Shown in pieces: positions 26,230 to 35,333 of a DNA stretch of 42,928 nt (within the stretch, counting starts at the first letter, position 1; every line of letters begins with the position of its first letter). This stretch comes from an uncultured Eudoraea sp. (lineage in GTDB: Bacteria > Bacteroidota > Bacteroidia > Flavobacteriales > Flavobacteriaceae), in contig NZ_CAMYIP010000060.1 of NCBI RefSeq assembly GCF_947258525.1, forward strand, positions 1 to 42,928, read 5' to 3'. The translations under genes and the position numbers were made by a program. The notes beneath the pieces were generated by a model that saw nothing but the letters and a program-made list of their open reading frames with translations, did no database searches and had not been told where the DNA came from.

Positions 26230-26237
26230 TATTTTTG
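26230..26237 (+). promoter_or_regulatory. Bacteroidota -7 box TATTTTTG before the acyltransferase gene
   Basis: Exact TAnnTTTG match 16 bases before the ATG at 26254, just after the preceding terminator; TTG at 26204-26206, 23 bases upstream, may be the -33 element. Confidence 0.5.
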
Positions 26238-26253
26238 TAGTCTTCGTGTCGAT

Positions 26254-27231
26254 ATGGATATCAATAAAATTTTTGAAATTAAAACTTCATCGGAATTTAA
26301 CAAGATGGCGTTGGAAGTTTTTAATTTTCAATATGACAACAATACAACTTATCAGAAGTTTTGCAGCTATCTTGGCAAATCCAAATCGAATGTAACCGCG
26401 GTAGAAGAAATTCCCTATTTGCCCATTGAATTTTTCAAATCTAAACAAGTAATAACTACCAGCCAACCACCGAAGATTGTTTTTGAAAGCAGTGGAACCA
26501 CAGGACAACTTGTAAGTAAACATTATGTGCTTAAACCTGAAATTTACGAAAAAAGCTATCTGAAAACCTTTGAGTATTTCTATGGGGACATTAAAGATTA
26601 TTGCGTTTTGGCATTATTGCCTTCTTATATGGAACGCAAAGGTTCTTCTCTAATTTATATGGTAAATGATCTTATTGAAAAAAGTGCGAACCCTAAAAGT
26701 GGCTTTTATCTTGAGAACAAGGTTGAATTATTAAAAACTCTCCAAAACCTGGATGAATCTGGATTCAAAATTATTCTTATTGGTGTTTCCTATGCTCTTC
26801 TGGACATTGCAGAGAATCATTCAATGAATTTAAATAATACCATTATTATGGAAACCGGCGGTATGAAAGGAAGGAGAAAAGAATTGGTTCGTGATGAGCT
26901 GCATAGTATTCTTAAAAATAGTTTTGGACTTGAAGCCATTCACTCAGAATATGGAATGACTGAACTTCTTTCTCAAGCCTATTCAAAAGGTAACGGGATA
27001 TTTAATTGTCCACCCTGGATGTCCGTCACCATACGTGAAACAGATGATCCATTGTCTACTGAACCTTATGGTAAAATTGGAGGAATAAATATCATAGACC
27101 TGGCAAATATTTATTCTTGTTCGTTCATTGCCACACAGGATCTGGGTAGGGTTTATAAAGATGGAAGCTTTGAAGTGCTAGGCAGGTTTGATCATTCAGA
27201 CGTTCGTGGTTGCAATTTAATGGCGCTCTAA
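26254..27231 (+). CDS. LuxE/PaaK-family acyl-protein synthetase-like enzyme
   Basis: The family belongs to the adenylate-forming enzymes and activates an acyl group for transfer to a protein or other acceptor. The 325-aa protein shows IPYLPIEFFKSKQV, the adenylate motif FESSGTTGQLVSKH, METGGMKGRRKELVRDE and SEYGMTELLSQAYS. I start it at 26254: the longer frame from 26191 would begin before a terminator hairpin and run through it, whereas a -7 box sits just ahead of the ATG chosen. There is no luxCDAB or sugar gene nearby that would tell its substrate; 23 bases separate its stop from that of the convergent hydroxylase gene. Confidence 0.85.
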   Translation: MDINKIFEIKTSSEFNKMALEVFNFQYDNNTTYQKFCSYLGKSKSNVTAVEEIPYLPIEFFKSKQVITTSQPPKIVFESSGTTGQLVSKHYVLKPEIYEKSYLKTFEYFYGDIKDYCVLALLPSYMERKGSSLIYMVNDLIEKSANPKSGFYLENKVELLKTLQNLDESGFKIILIGVSYALLDIAENHSMNLNNTIIMETGGMKGRRKELVRDELHSILKNSFGLEAIHSEYGMTELLSQAYSKGNGIFNCPPWMSVTIRETDDPLSTEPYGKIGGINIIDLANIYSCSFIATQDLGRVYKDGSFEVLGRFDHSDVRGCNLMAL

Positions 27232-27254
27232 TAGGAGACCAAATATGCTAAAAA

Positions 27255-28013
27255 TCACCTCCCAATACTTTCAGGACTTTCTGTACCCATCCACTTATCC
27301 CAAAAGGTGAAGTATAGCCCAAAGTTATAATTGAACTTTCTGTGATGCTTATCATGATGAGTAGCTCCAATAATCCATTTACCAAACCATTTTCCATATT
27401 TACCGGATGGATATATTTCAACTCCGGCATGATTAATTGTTGCTGATATAGTCATAATTAGGAGAGTAAACAAAAAAGCATAAAAGTGCAATGGTATAAA
27501 CATTACTATAAGTGGGAGTATAATGGCCTGCAGCACGGTTTCAAACGGATGAAATGAGAAGGCAGTAAATACAGAAGTATGTACACTTTTATGATGAATC
27601 TTATGAATGTACCTATAAACAGAAGGTTTGTGCATCCAACGGTGAATCCAATAATAATAAGTGTCCTGAATGAATAATGTTATGAAAACTCCAATTGGTA
27701 AATACCATATTGGATAAGCATTAATATCCAGATAGATAGCAGTGTATCCAATGGACCACAACAAATAAATGGATATAGCAAAAAATGCAAAAATCAACCC
27801 GCTTATTGCCGACCAATACAATTCCTTAAATAACTGCTTTTTCTTTAGAGGAGTATGATCTAAGATCCTTTTATCAAATATTTTTCGGAACAATATGAAA
27901 AACGTGTAGTGATATACTCCTGAAACTATCAAAAACCGAATGAATATGATAAGAAATAGGGTAAAAGTCAAAAGTAGTACCGCACTTAAGTCAAAAAAAT
28001 CAATCTCATTCAT
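27255..28013 (-). CDS. Sterol desaturase / fatty acid hydroxylase family membrane protein
   Basis: A di-iron membrane enzyme that oxidises lipid-like substrates. The 252-aa chain has about four or five hydrophobic helices and the histidine clusters of the family: HRWMH, HKIHH, a single histidine in TINHAGVEIYP and HHDKHH, then YFTFWDKWMGT near the C-terminus. All expected iron ligands appear present. Candidate substrates in flavobacteria include carotenoids, ornithine or sulfonolipids and fatty acids; the sequence does not decide. It lies 16 bases after tyrS on the same strand. Confidence 0.87.
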   Translation of the reverse strand: MNEIDFFDLSAVLLLTFTLFLIIFIRFLIVSGVYHYTFFILFRKIFDKRILDHTPLKKKQLFKELYWSAISGLIFAFFAISIYLLWSIGYTAIYLDINAYPIWYLPIGVFITLFIQDTYYYWIHRWMHKPSVYRYIHKIHHKSVHTSVFTAFSFHPFETVLQAIILPLIVMFIPLHFYAFLFTLLIMTISATINHAGVEIYPSGKYGKWFGKWIIGATHHDKHHRKFNYNFGLYFTFWDKWMGTESPESIGR

Positions 28014-28029
28014 TTATATTCCTAATTTA

Positions 28030-29325
28030 TTACTTTAAAACAAGAATAAAATAATTCTTTTTGCCTCGCTGAAGTAAAACATATTTACCGTTTATCAAAT
28101 CTGTTTCTGTGATCAGATAATCTTCTTTTACTTTTTCCTTATTAACAGATATAGAATTTTGTTTCAGTTCTCTCCGTGCTTCCCCATTAGAATTTAAAAA
28201 TCCTGTTTTGGCCGCCAATGCACCAATCATGTCTAATCCGTTATCTATTTCCGATTTGGGAATCTCTGCTGTTGGAACACCCTCAAATACATCTAAAAAG
28301 GTATTCTCGTCTAAACCCTTAAGATCAGTAGAGGTTGATTTTCCAAAGAGAATAGTACTTGCAATCAGTGCTCTTTCAAATTCTTCCCGGGAATGAACCA
28401 TAATGGAAATTTCTTGTGCTAGGCGTTTTTGTATTATTCTTAAATGAGGTGCTTTAAAATGTTCCCCAATTAAATCATCAATTTCATCTTTAGATAAGAA
28501 AGTAAAGATTTTAATATATTTTTCGGCATCTTCATCCGATGTATTCAGCCAATACTGGTAAAACTTATAAGGCGATGTTCTATGTGCGTCTAACCATATA
28601 TTGCCACCTTCGGTCTTTCCAAATTTAGTTCCATCGGCCTTGGTAATAAGTGGGCAGGTAAGTGCATATCCCTTACCTCCTCCAATTCTGCGAATAAGCT
28701 CTGTCCCTGTGGTAATATTTCCCCACTGGTCACTCCCTCCCATCTGAAGTGTACAATTGTAATTTTGAAACAGATATAAAAAATCATACCCTTGGACTAG
28801 CTGATATGTAAATTCTGTGAAGGACATACCTTCCTTTTCTTCAGGTGACAGCCTTTTCCTGACAGATTCTTTCGCCATCATATAATTTACAGTAATGTGT
28901 TTCCCAACATCCCGAATAAAATCCAGGAATGTAAAGTCTTTCATCCAGTCATAATTGTTAACCAATACTGCTGAATTCTCTGCCTGACTATCAAAATCAA
29001 GAAAACGCGACAATTGCTCCTTTATCGATTCCTGATTCAATCGAAGCGTAGTTTCATCTAATAAATTCCGCTCTTCCGATTTTCCGGAAGGATCACCTAT
29101 CATTCCTGTAGCTCCGCCAATTAGCGCATAAGGTTTATGCCCGGCGAGCTGAAGATGCCTAAGCATCATTACACTCACCAAATGGCCAATGTGCAGTGAA
29201 TTAGCTGTTGGGTCTATCCCTACATAGGCAGATTGCATCCCGGTAAGTAAATGCTCTTCGGTTCCGGGCATTGCATCGTGTACCATTCCCCGCCATTTTA
29301 ATTCCGAAACAAAGTTTGAAATCAT
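28030..29325 (-). CDS. tyrS: Tyrosine--tRNA ligase
   Basis: Charges tRNA-Tyr. The 431-aa enzyme has the class I motif HIGH at 45-48 in [14 protein letters not shown], the tyrosine pocket QLVQGYDF and [12 protein letters not shown], the KMSKS equivalent KFGKT near residue 232, and a C-terminal S4-like RNA-binding domain. Length and order are normal for bacterial TyrS. TATATTTG on the minus strand at 29352-29359 is a good -7 box. Confidence 0.97.
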   Translation of the reverse strand: MISNFVSELKWRGMVHDAMPGTEEHLLTGMQSAYVGIDPTANSLHIGHLVSVMMLRHLQLAGHKPYALIGGATGMIGDPSGKSEERNLLDETTLRLNQESIKEQLSRFLDFDSQAENSAVLVNNYDWMKDFTFLDFIRDVGKHITVNYMMAKESVRKRLSPEEKEGMSFTEFTYQLVQGYDFLYLFQNYNCTLQMGGSDQWGNITTGTELIRRIGGGKGYALTCPLITKADGTKFGKTEGGNIWLDAHRTSPYKFYQYWLNTSDEDAEKYIKIFTFLSKDEIDDLIGEHFKAPHLRIIQKRLAQEISIMVHSREEFERALIASTILFGKSTSTDLKGLDENTFLDVFEGVPTAEIPKSEIDNGLDMIGALAAKTGFLNSNGEARRELKQNSISVNKEKVKEDYLITETDLINGKYVLLQRGKKNYFILVLK

Positions 29326-29351
29326 TTTATAGTCTATTAAAATAGTTGCTG

Positions 29352-29359
29352 CAAATATA
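29352..29359 (-). promoter_or_regulatory. Bacteroidota -7 box TATATTTG before tyrS
   Basis: Exact TAnnTTTG match on the minus strand, 26 bases before the tyrS ATG. No T-box or other leader structure was seen. Confidence 0.45.
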
Positions 29360-29425
29360 ATAGAAATAGCCAGCAGCTTAACTTATTGAATAAATTTATC
29401 CAACCGAAATGAGTAATTTAGCACC

Positions 29426-30430
29426 ATGATTTTAGTCACCGGAGGAACGGGTCTTGTAGGTTGCCATCTAATGTTTCATTTGCTCAAAGAAGGCACGTCT
29501 ATTAAGGCTATTCATCGAAAAAATAGCAATATTCAGAGAGTTAAAGAGGTATTCTCATATTATGAAGAAAATCCCGAACGGCTATTTAACAAAATTCAAT
29601 GGATAGAAGCTGATCTTAATGATATCCCGGCTCTTGAATTGGCTTTTGAAGATGTCACTTTGGTTTATCATTGTGCCGCATTTATTTCGTTTGATCCAAA
29701 TGATTTCTATGATTTGCAAAAAATAAATAAAAGGGGGACTGAAAATATCGTAAACCTAAGTATTGCCAAGAAGATCAAAAAATTGTGCTATGTAAGTTCT
29801 ATAGCAGCCATAGGAAAATCTACCAATGGCCAGCTTATCAATGAAGAAAATGAATGGAATGATGCTTTTGCAAATGTATATGCATCCTCAAAACATTTTG
29901 CCGAAATGGAAGTCTGGAGAGCCGCACAAGAAGGTCTCCCAATGGTAATTGTTAATCCCGGTATTATTCTTGGTCCGGGATATTGGAAAAGTGGTAGTGG
30001 GTTACTATTTAAAACAGTAGCCAGGGGTCTACGTTATTACTTCCCCGGCGGCACCGGATTTATTTCAGTGGGTGACGTAGTCAAAATAATGGTTCAACTT
30101 ATGGATTCTCCTATCAAAAATGAGCGTTTTATTGCTGTGGCTGAAAATTTGTCTTATAAGAGTATTTTAGAGACTATCGCTAATGGTTTTAACAAGCCCT
30201 CACCAAAAATAAAGTTGAAATTCTGGCAATTGGAACTTTTCTGGAGAATAGACTGGATTTTAAAATTGTTTAGTTCCAAAAAAAGGAAATTAACAAAACA
30301 AGGATTGAAGTCTTTGCGCCACCCACAAGAATATGATAACTTAAAAGTACAGGAGGCACTTAACATTGAATATGAACCGATAAAAGAATGTGTTGCCCAT
30401 GCATGTATAAAATACATGGAGGCCCATTAG
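29426..30430 (+). CDS. NAD-dependent epimerase/dehydratase (extended SDR)
   Basis: A cytoplasmic oxidoreductase of 334 aa. The nucleotide-binding motif VTGGTGLVGCHLMFHLL opens the protein at residue 4. The active-site pair lies in VYASSKHFAEMEVWRAA (YxxxK), with the catalytic serine region CYVSSIAAIG before it and VNPGIILGPG after it. It resembles the dihydroflavonol-4-reductase/NAD-epimerase branch of extended SDRs; the substrate is unknown. Its stop codon overlaps that of the convergent DUF4296 gene by four bases. Confidence 0.88.
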   Translation: MILVTGGTGLVGCHLMFHLLKEGTSIKAIHRKNSNIQRVKEVFSYYEENPERLFNKIQWIEADLNDIPALELAFEDVTLVYHCAAFISFDPNDFYDLQKINKRGTENIVNLSIAKKIKKLCYVSSIAAIGKSTNGQLINEENEWNDAFANVYASSKHFAEMEVWRAAQEGLPMVIVNPGIILGPGYWKSGSGLLFKTVARGLRYYFPGGTGFISVGDVVKIMVQLMDSPIKNERFIAVAENLSYKSILETIANGFNKPSPKIKLKFWQLELFWRIDWILKLFSSKKRKLTKQGLKSLRHPQEYDNLKVQEALNIEYEPIKECVAHACIKYMEAH

Positions 30431-30807
30431 TTCTGCCTCGCTTTAGTTAAACTGTCCTTTTTACGTTCTCCCGATTTGATAAAACGTTCTTTTTCTTTGA
30501 CAATCCTGATTTCCAATTTCTTATAAATATCTTCATATTCTAAAGGCAAGGAGGCGTAATATAAATCACTCGTTACAAACTGAACACTATCAATTTTATA
30601 TTTATTGTATATATATTCCATGGGCTCAAAATTCGCATTCTCCGTTACACTGGGACCCGAAGATTTAGCTGCATTTATGATGGCCAAATCATAAAGAATA
30701 TCGATCATTTTCTCTTTAGGAATAAGATTGACAGGCTTTTCTATGACCTCCTCTCCGCATGAGAAAAGAATACTAATTGTTAGAATTAAAAAGAATATAT
30801 TACGCAT
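30427..30807 (-). CDS. DUF4296 lipoprotein
   Basis: A 126-aa Bacteroidota protein of unknown function. The N-terminus is a lipoprotein signal with the box ILFSC (C17), followed by a DUF4296-like domain (IPKEKMIDILYDLAIINAAK, YIYNKYKIDSVQF) and a charged C-terminal coil. It is the third gene of the glycosyltransferase-pyrC-DUF4296 series, two bases after pyrC. Function cannot be inferred beyond envelope location. Confidence 0.85.
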   Translation of the reverse strand: MRNIFFLILTISILFSCGEEVIEKPVNLIPKEKMIDILYDLAIINAAKSSGPSVTENANFEPMEYIYNKYKIDSVQFVTSDLYYASLPLEYEDIYKKLEIRIVKEKERFIKSGERKKDSLTKARQN

Positions 30808-30809
30808 AA

Positions 30810-32144
30810 CTATCTGTCAAAAGTAAGTCTTTTGGCATTTCTGAAACTTGAAAATTGCCCATTATTATACGCCAAATGTCCATTTACAAAAGTTTGTAAG
30901 ACTTTTGTTCTGAATCTCGTGCCATCGAAGGGAGACCAGCCGCATTTATATAAAATATTATTCTTATCAACCGTCCATACTGAGTTCAAATCTACAATAG
31001 CCAAATCTGCATAATAACCTTCTCTGATAAAACCGCGTTTTGATATTTGAAATAGCTTAGCAGGGTTATGGCACATTTTTTCGACCACTTTCTCTATAGT
31101 AATAATTCCATCCAAAGTTTTTTCTAACATAGCAGTTAGTGCATGTTGTACAAGGGGACCACCAGAGGGTGCGTTCATATAAAAGTTTTGTTTTTCTTCC
31201 AAGGTATGAGGTGCGTGATCCGTTGCCACAATATCAATTCTGTCATCCAATAGAGCTTGCCATAATTGATCTCTGTCTTCAGAAGTTTTAACAGCAGGGT
31301 TCCATTTAATAAGCATTCCCTTTTCCGAATAATCCTTATCAGAAAACCAGAGATGATGAATACACACTTCTGCAGTAATCTTTTTTTGTTCTAATGGGAT
31401 GTCATTCCTGAAAAGACCGGTTTCTCTGCCTGTAGAAACATGGAAAACGTGCAATCTGGCCCCGGTTTTCTCAGCCAGGGCAATCGCACGGGAGGAAGAA
31501 AGGTAACAAGCCTCTTCACTTCGAATTAAAGGATGATATTCCACAGGTATATCATCTCCATATTTTGCCCTGAATTTCTGCGTATTTTCTCTAATGGTTT
31601 TCTCATCTTCACAATGGGCAGAAATAACGAGTTCTGTATTCATAAATATTCGTTCCAGAACTTCCTCATTATCCACCAGCATATTTCCTGTAGAAGACCC
31701 CAGAAATAGCTTTATTCCTGAACAGGCATATTTGTCAAGCTTTTTTATTTCCTCAAGGTTGTCATTGGTCCCACCAAATAAGAAAGAATAATTAGCATAT
31801 GACTTCTTTGAAGCCAATTCAAATTTTTGCTCTAATTTTTCTAATGTGGTCGTTTGGGGATTTGTATTAGGCTGTTCCATAAAGGAGGTTATTCCACCAG
31901 CAATCGCTGCCCTGCTCTCTGAAGCAATATCCCCCTTATGCGTTAGTCCGGGTTCCCTAAAATGTACCTGATCATCTATTATTCCCGGTAAAACAAAATT
32001 TCCGCCTGTGTCGAGAATTTCGGCCCCATCTGAAGAAAGATTACGGCCAATTTTTGTTATAATCTCATCTTGAATTAAAATATCTGACTCATATTTTAGC
32101 CCTTCATTTATGATTGCAGCATTTTTAATGAGTGTTTTACTCAT
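30810..32144 (-). CDS. pyrC: Dihydroorotase, multifunctional complex type
   Basis: Closes carbamoyl-aspartate to dihydroorotate in pyrimidine synthesis. The 444-aa amidohydrolase has GIIDDQVHFREPGLTHKGD, then the carbamylated-lysine candidate K145 in GIKLFLGSSTG, metal histidines H177 (ISAHCE) and H235 (VFHVST), and the catalytic D309 in VATDHAPH. The first metal motif is odd: the usual DxHxH reads D57-D-Q59-V-H61, so the first histidine is glutamine. I believe this is shared by other Bacteroidota dihydroorotases. An allantoinase or other amidohydrolase is less likely. Confidence 0.88.
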   Translation of the reverse strand: MSKTLIKNAAIINEGLKYESDILIQDEIITKIGRNLSSDGAEILDTGGNFVLPGIIDDQVHFREPGLTHKGDIASESRAAIAGGITSFMEQPNTNPQTTTLEKLEQKFELASKKSYANYSFLFGGTNDNLEEIKKLDKYACSGIKLFLGSSTGNMLVDNEEVLERIFMNTELVISAHCEDEKTIRENTQKFRAKYGDDIPVEYHPLIRSEEACYLSSSRAIALAEKTGARLHVFHVSTGRETGLFRNDIPLEQKKITAEVCIHHLWFSDKDYSEKGMLIKWNPAVKTSEDRDQLWQALLDDRIDIVATDHAPHTLEEKQNFYMNAPSGGPLVQHALTAMLEKTLDGIITIEKVVEKMCHNPAKLFQISKRGFIREGYYADLAIVDLNSVWTVDKNNILYKCGWSPFDGTRFRTKVLQTFVNGHLAYNNGQFSSFRNAKRLTFDR

Positions 32145-32147
32145 ATC

Positions 32148-32870
32148 TTAAACTTTAGTAAATAAACTTCTAAATTTCATGGTGATAACTCCAAATATTG
32201 CTTCCCACATAATTGAAGTACTCATTTTGGATTTTCCTTTTTCCCGATCTGTAAAAATAATAGAAACTTCTTCAATTTTGAATTTTTTCAGGTATGCTCT
32301 AAATTTCATTTCGATCTGAAAAGCGTATCCCACAAATTTTATTGTATCCAGGTTTATTGCCTCTAAAACGTTCCTCTTATAGCAGACAAAGCCTGCTGTA
32401 GGGTCATGAATTCCCATTCCGGTAATTAATTTTACATAAAAAGAAGCTCCATAGGACAACAAAACTCTATAAAGTGGCCAATTAACTACATTTACACCTT
32501 TCTTGTAGCGAGATCCTATTGCCAAATCTGCACCATTCTTGCAAGCTCTGTATAATCTTTGAAGGTCAGAAGGTCTGTGTGAAAAATCGGCATCCATTTC
32601 AAAAATGTATTCGTATTTTCTTGCCAATGCCCATTTAAATCCATGAATATAGGCTGTTCCTAAACCAGATTTCTCTTTTCTTACTTCCAGAAACAACCGC
32701 TCGGGATATTTCTCTTGCAATTCAATGACCTTGGTGGCAGTGCCATCCGGAGAATTATCATCAACTATTAGGATATCAAAATCCTTTTTAAGATGAAAAA
32801 CCTCATCTATGATAGCCTCAATATTTTCAATTTCATTAAACGTTGGAATAATTACTAAACTATCTGACAT
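32148..32870 (-). CDS. Polyprenol monophosphomannose synthase-like glycosyltransferase (GT2)
   Basis: Transfers a sugar from a nucleotide sugar to polyprenyl phosphate at the cytoplasmic face of the membrane. The 240-aa protein has the GT2 pattern VIIPTFNEIENI, VDDNSPDGTA, EMDADFSHRP (DxD) and GSRYKKGVNVVNWP, then DPTAGFVCYKR. It has no C-terminal membrane domain, as in many bacterial Dpm1-like enzymes. The divergent neighbour is a GT39-type enzyme, a class that uses polyprenyl-phosphate sugars, so the two may act in one pathway; this is inference. Confidence 0.9.
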   Translation of the reverse strand: MSDSLVIIPTFNEIENIEAIIDEVFHLKKDFDILIVDDNSPDGTATKVIELQEKYPERLFLEVRKEKSGLGTAYIHGFKWALARKYEYIFEMDADFSHRPSDLQRLYRACKNGADLAIGSRYKKGVNVVNWPLYRVLLSYGASFYVKLITGMGIHDPTAGFVCYKRNVLEAINLDTIKFVGYAFQIEMKFRAYLKKFKIEEVSIIFTDREKGKSKMSTSIMWEAIFGVITMKFRSLFTKV

Positions 32871-32890
32871 TTGGTTTATGGCTATTTTAA

Positions 32891-32898
32891 CAAAAATA
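32891..32898 (-). promoter_or_regulatory. Bacteroidota -7 box TATTTTTG before the polyprenol glycosyltransferase gene
   Basis: Exact TAnnTTTG match on the minus strand, 20 bases before the ATG at 32870. It faces a matching box at 32977-32984 on the plus strand. Confidence 0.4.
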
Positions 32899-32976
32899 CT
32901 ACTTTAAAAGGTCTGGCAGAAAATACGAAAGCCATTTTATCGTTTCTTTAATGGAATTAATTAGTGCTATTATTTG

Positions 32977-32984
32977 TAATTTTG
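32977..32984 (+). promoter_or_regulatory. Bacteroidota -7 box TAATTTTG before the GT39 gene
   Basis: Exact TAnnTTTG match on the plus strand, 19 bases before the ATG at 33004, implying a very short leader. Confidence 0.4.
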
Positions 32985-33003
32985 AACTGAATCGGCAACC
33001 GGA

Positions 33004-34668
33004 ATGAGACTTAAACTACCCAGAATTTTCCTTTACTTACTAGCATTAATTTTTATACTAAATATATTACAAGCTCATTTTACTGAGCTGATATTTGACG
33101 AAGCTTACTATTGGTATTATGCACAAAATATGGCATGGGGATACTTTGATCATCCGCCAATGGTTGCTCTGATTATAAAGATAAGCAGTCTTTTTTTTGG
33201 AGGAGAGCTAGGGGTTAGATTTATAAGCACTGTGCTTTCTGCCGGCACTTATTTAATTCTTTGGTTTCTATTTGATAATCAAACCAAGAATAAATACGTA
33301 CTCCAATATTTTGTATTGGTCTTCTCAATGACCCTTGTACATGCCTATGGATTCCTAACACTTCCCGATACCCCATTACTTTTCTTCACTGCATTATTTT
33401 TATTGATATATAAGAAATTTTTGAAGTCGCCTTCGGTTGAATTATCACTTATTTTGGGATTTGTAATGGCTGCTTTAATGTACAGTAAGTACCATGCTTT
33501 CCTGGTTATATTGTTTGTGTTGCTATCTAATCTGCGCCTTGTCTTTAACAAATATGCCTGGCTTTCTGTACTAATTTCATTGATATGTTATACTCCCCAT
33601 TTTCTATGGTTATTCAATAATGACTTTATTACCATAAAGTACCATTTGTTTGAAAGGCCAAACAGGGCTTACGAATTTGGAGATTTTACAGTGGGCTTTT
33701 TTGTTAACCTTATTGTGATATTCGGACTAACATTTCCATGGATATACAGAGCCTTGTTAAAAACAAAAACAACTGACAAATTCACCAAAGCGATACTGTT
33801 TTTAATCTATGGAATAATTGCATTCTTTTTCATTTCCAGTTTTAACAGACGTATACAAACGCAATGGTTAATTGTTATTTGTATCCCCATGATTGTAGTG
33901 GTATACAATAAAATGCTCGAGGATAAGACTACCCGAAAATGGATCCATATTCTGGGAATAACAAACATAGGAATATTATTGTTCCTTAGAATAGGCTTAA
34001 TATATCCCCCCCTATTTCCCATTGTTTACGAATCACACGGAAATAAAGATTGGGTGAACAAAATTAGTTCGCAAGTGGGATCCATTCCTGTAATATTTGA
34101 AAATTCCTATACCAAGGCACCAATGTATTCTTTCTATTCAGGTAATACATCCTATTCTCTTAACAATATAACATACAGGCCAAACCAGTTTACTATAGAC
34201 AACTCTGAAAACGTCGTTCAAGGACAAAAGATAGTTTATATTTCGAAATTTATGGATGAAGGAGATATCTCCTATCATGATGCAAAAGGAGTTAAACATT
34301 ATGGCATCTACATAGATAATTTTGAATCCTTTAGAAAGTTGAGAACCATTATTAACGAGCCTGTTGAATTAGTGGAAAATAAATATGTAAACTTTCAAAT
34401 ATACAATCCATATAAAATGGATATAGAAATATCAAAATTAGAATTTGGGGTGGTATTCCTTAACAAATACAAAAACTTCAGAGAGGTTATAAAATCTCAA
34501 GCCAGTCCATTGCAAGAAGGAATGTGTTTGCTCAAATCTAAAGATACAACCAGCTTTAAAATTTTTATGCCGGAACCAAAAATCAATGACGCGCACTTTT
34601 TTAAAATTAGCATTTCTGAAAACGGACTTTTTTGGGGTATAAACGGGGAAAATGTTAAATTGCCATAA
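33004..34668 (+). CDS. GT39/ArnT-type membrane glycosyltransferase
   Basis: A GT-C fold enzyme that moves a sugar from a polyprenyl-phosphate donor to a lipid or protein on the outer side of the inner membrane. The 554-aa protein begins with a membrane helix, then the catalytic loop ELIFDEAYYWYYAQNMAWG and YFDHPPMVALIIK, the pattern of PMT/ArnT relatives. About ten hydrophobic helices fill residues 1-350; a soluble domain occupies the last 200 residues. The stop overlaps the DUF4271 start by one base (TAATG). The acceptor is unknown. Confidence 0.87.
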   Translation: MRLKLPRIFLYLLALIFILNILQAHFTELIFDEAYYWYYAQNMAWGYFDHPPMVALIIKISSLFFGGELGVRFISTVLSAGTYLILWFLFDNQTKNKYVLQYFVLVFSMTLVHAYGFLTLPDTPLLFFTALFLLIYKKFLKSPSVELSLILGFVMAALMYSKYHAFLVILFVLLSNLRLVFNKYAWLSVLISLICYTPHFLWLFNNDFITIKYHLFERPNRAYEFGDFTVGFFVNLIVIFGLTFPWIYRALLKTKTTDKFTKAILFLIYGIIAFFFISSFNRRIQTQWLIVICIPMIVVVYNKMLEDKTTRKWIHILGITNIGILLFLRIGLIYPPLFPIVYESHGNKDWVNKISSQVGSIPVIFENSYTKAPMYSFYSGNTSYSLNNITYRPNQFTIDNSENVVQGQKIVYISKFMDEGDISYHDAKGVKHYGIYIDNFESFRKLRTIINEPVELVENKYVNFQIYNPYKMDIEISKLEFGVVFLNKYKNFREVIKSQASPLQEGMCLLKSKDTTSFKIFMPEPKINDAHFFKISISENGLFWGINGENVKLP

Positions 34669-35333
34669 TGGAGCCTGTTCAAAGAGTAATAAATAATATA
34701 GATTGGATAACGGTCATTATCTTTTCGAGCGTTCTATGTATAGTTATTGCGAAGAATCTATTTTATAATAGATTTTTGAATTTCATGATACTGCCTTTTA
34801 ATAACAAGTACATTTTTATGTACAATAAAAAGGACAAACTGATAAATTGGTTCAATATCTTTTTTACAATATTCCAGCTTCTAAATTTTTCACTTTTTAT
34901 CTATTTGGCATCAAATATTTTGTCTAATTCAGAAAATGACCATTATCCAATGGTTTTTTTAATTATTCTGGGATTTCTGTTAATATTTTTATTTGGAAAA
35001 ATATTTCTTCAAATCGGGAGTGGTTTTGTCTTTAACAATAATAAGATAATATCCGAATTCATTTTTAAGAAGCTTTCCTACCTTAACTTCAGTAGTATCA
35101 TAATGTTAGCAGCCAATATTATCCTTACTTATGTATTGAATGATTCTAAAATTGTTGTATTTGGCAGTATTTTTCTTATCGTGGTTGTTAATGTTATTGG
35201 TTGGATAACGATTATAAAAAACTATCAAAAAATAATCTCAAGCTACTTTTTCTATTTTATTTTGTACCTTTGCGCACTCGAAATTGCACCCTTTGTAATC
35301 ATTGTGAATTATCTAAAAGACCAAGGTATATGA
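34668..35333 (+). CDS. DUF4271 membrane protein
   Basis: A 221-aa integral membrane protein with about six or seven hydrophobic helices, matching the Bacteroidota DUF4271 family by layout and by the C-terminal end FFYFILYLCALEIAPFVII. The function is not known. It overlaps the glycosyltransferase gene by one base and the hemD start by four (ATGA), so all three are probably translated together. The pairing with hemD is, as far as I recall, common in flavobacteria. Confidence 0.85.
   Translation: MEPVQRVINNIDWITVIIFSSVLCIVIAKNLFYNRFLNFMILPFNNKYIFMYNKKDKLINWFNIFFTIFQLLNFSLFIYLASNILSNSENDHYPMVFLIILGFLLIFLFGKIFLQIGSGFVFNNNKIISEFIFKKLSYLNFSSIIMLAANIILTYVLNDSKIVVFGSIFLIVVVNVIGWITIIKNYQKIISSYFFYFILYLCALEIAPFVIIVNYLKDQGI

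Noticed and set aside
26191-26253. Start of the acyltransferase at 26191
   Set aside because: The stretch runs through a terminator hairpin with nine Ts and a -7 box; the ATG at 26254 is the sensible start.
35201-35329. N-terminal extension of HemD from 35201
   Set aside because: It lies inside the DUF4271 gene and resembles no uroporphyrinogen synthase; the ATGA overlap at 35330 explains the true start.
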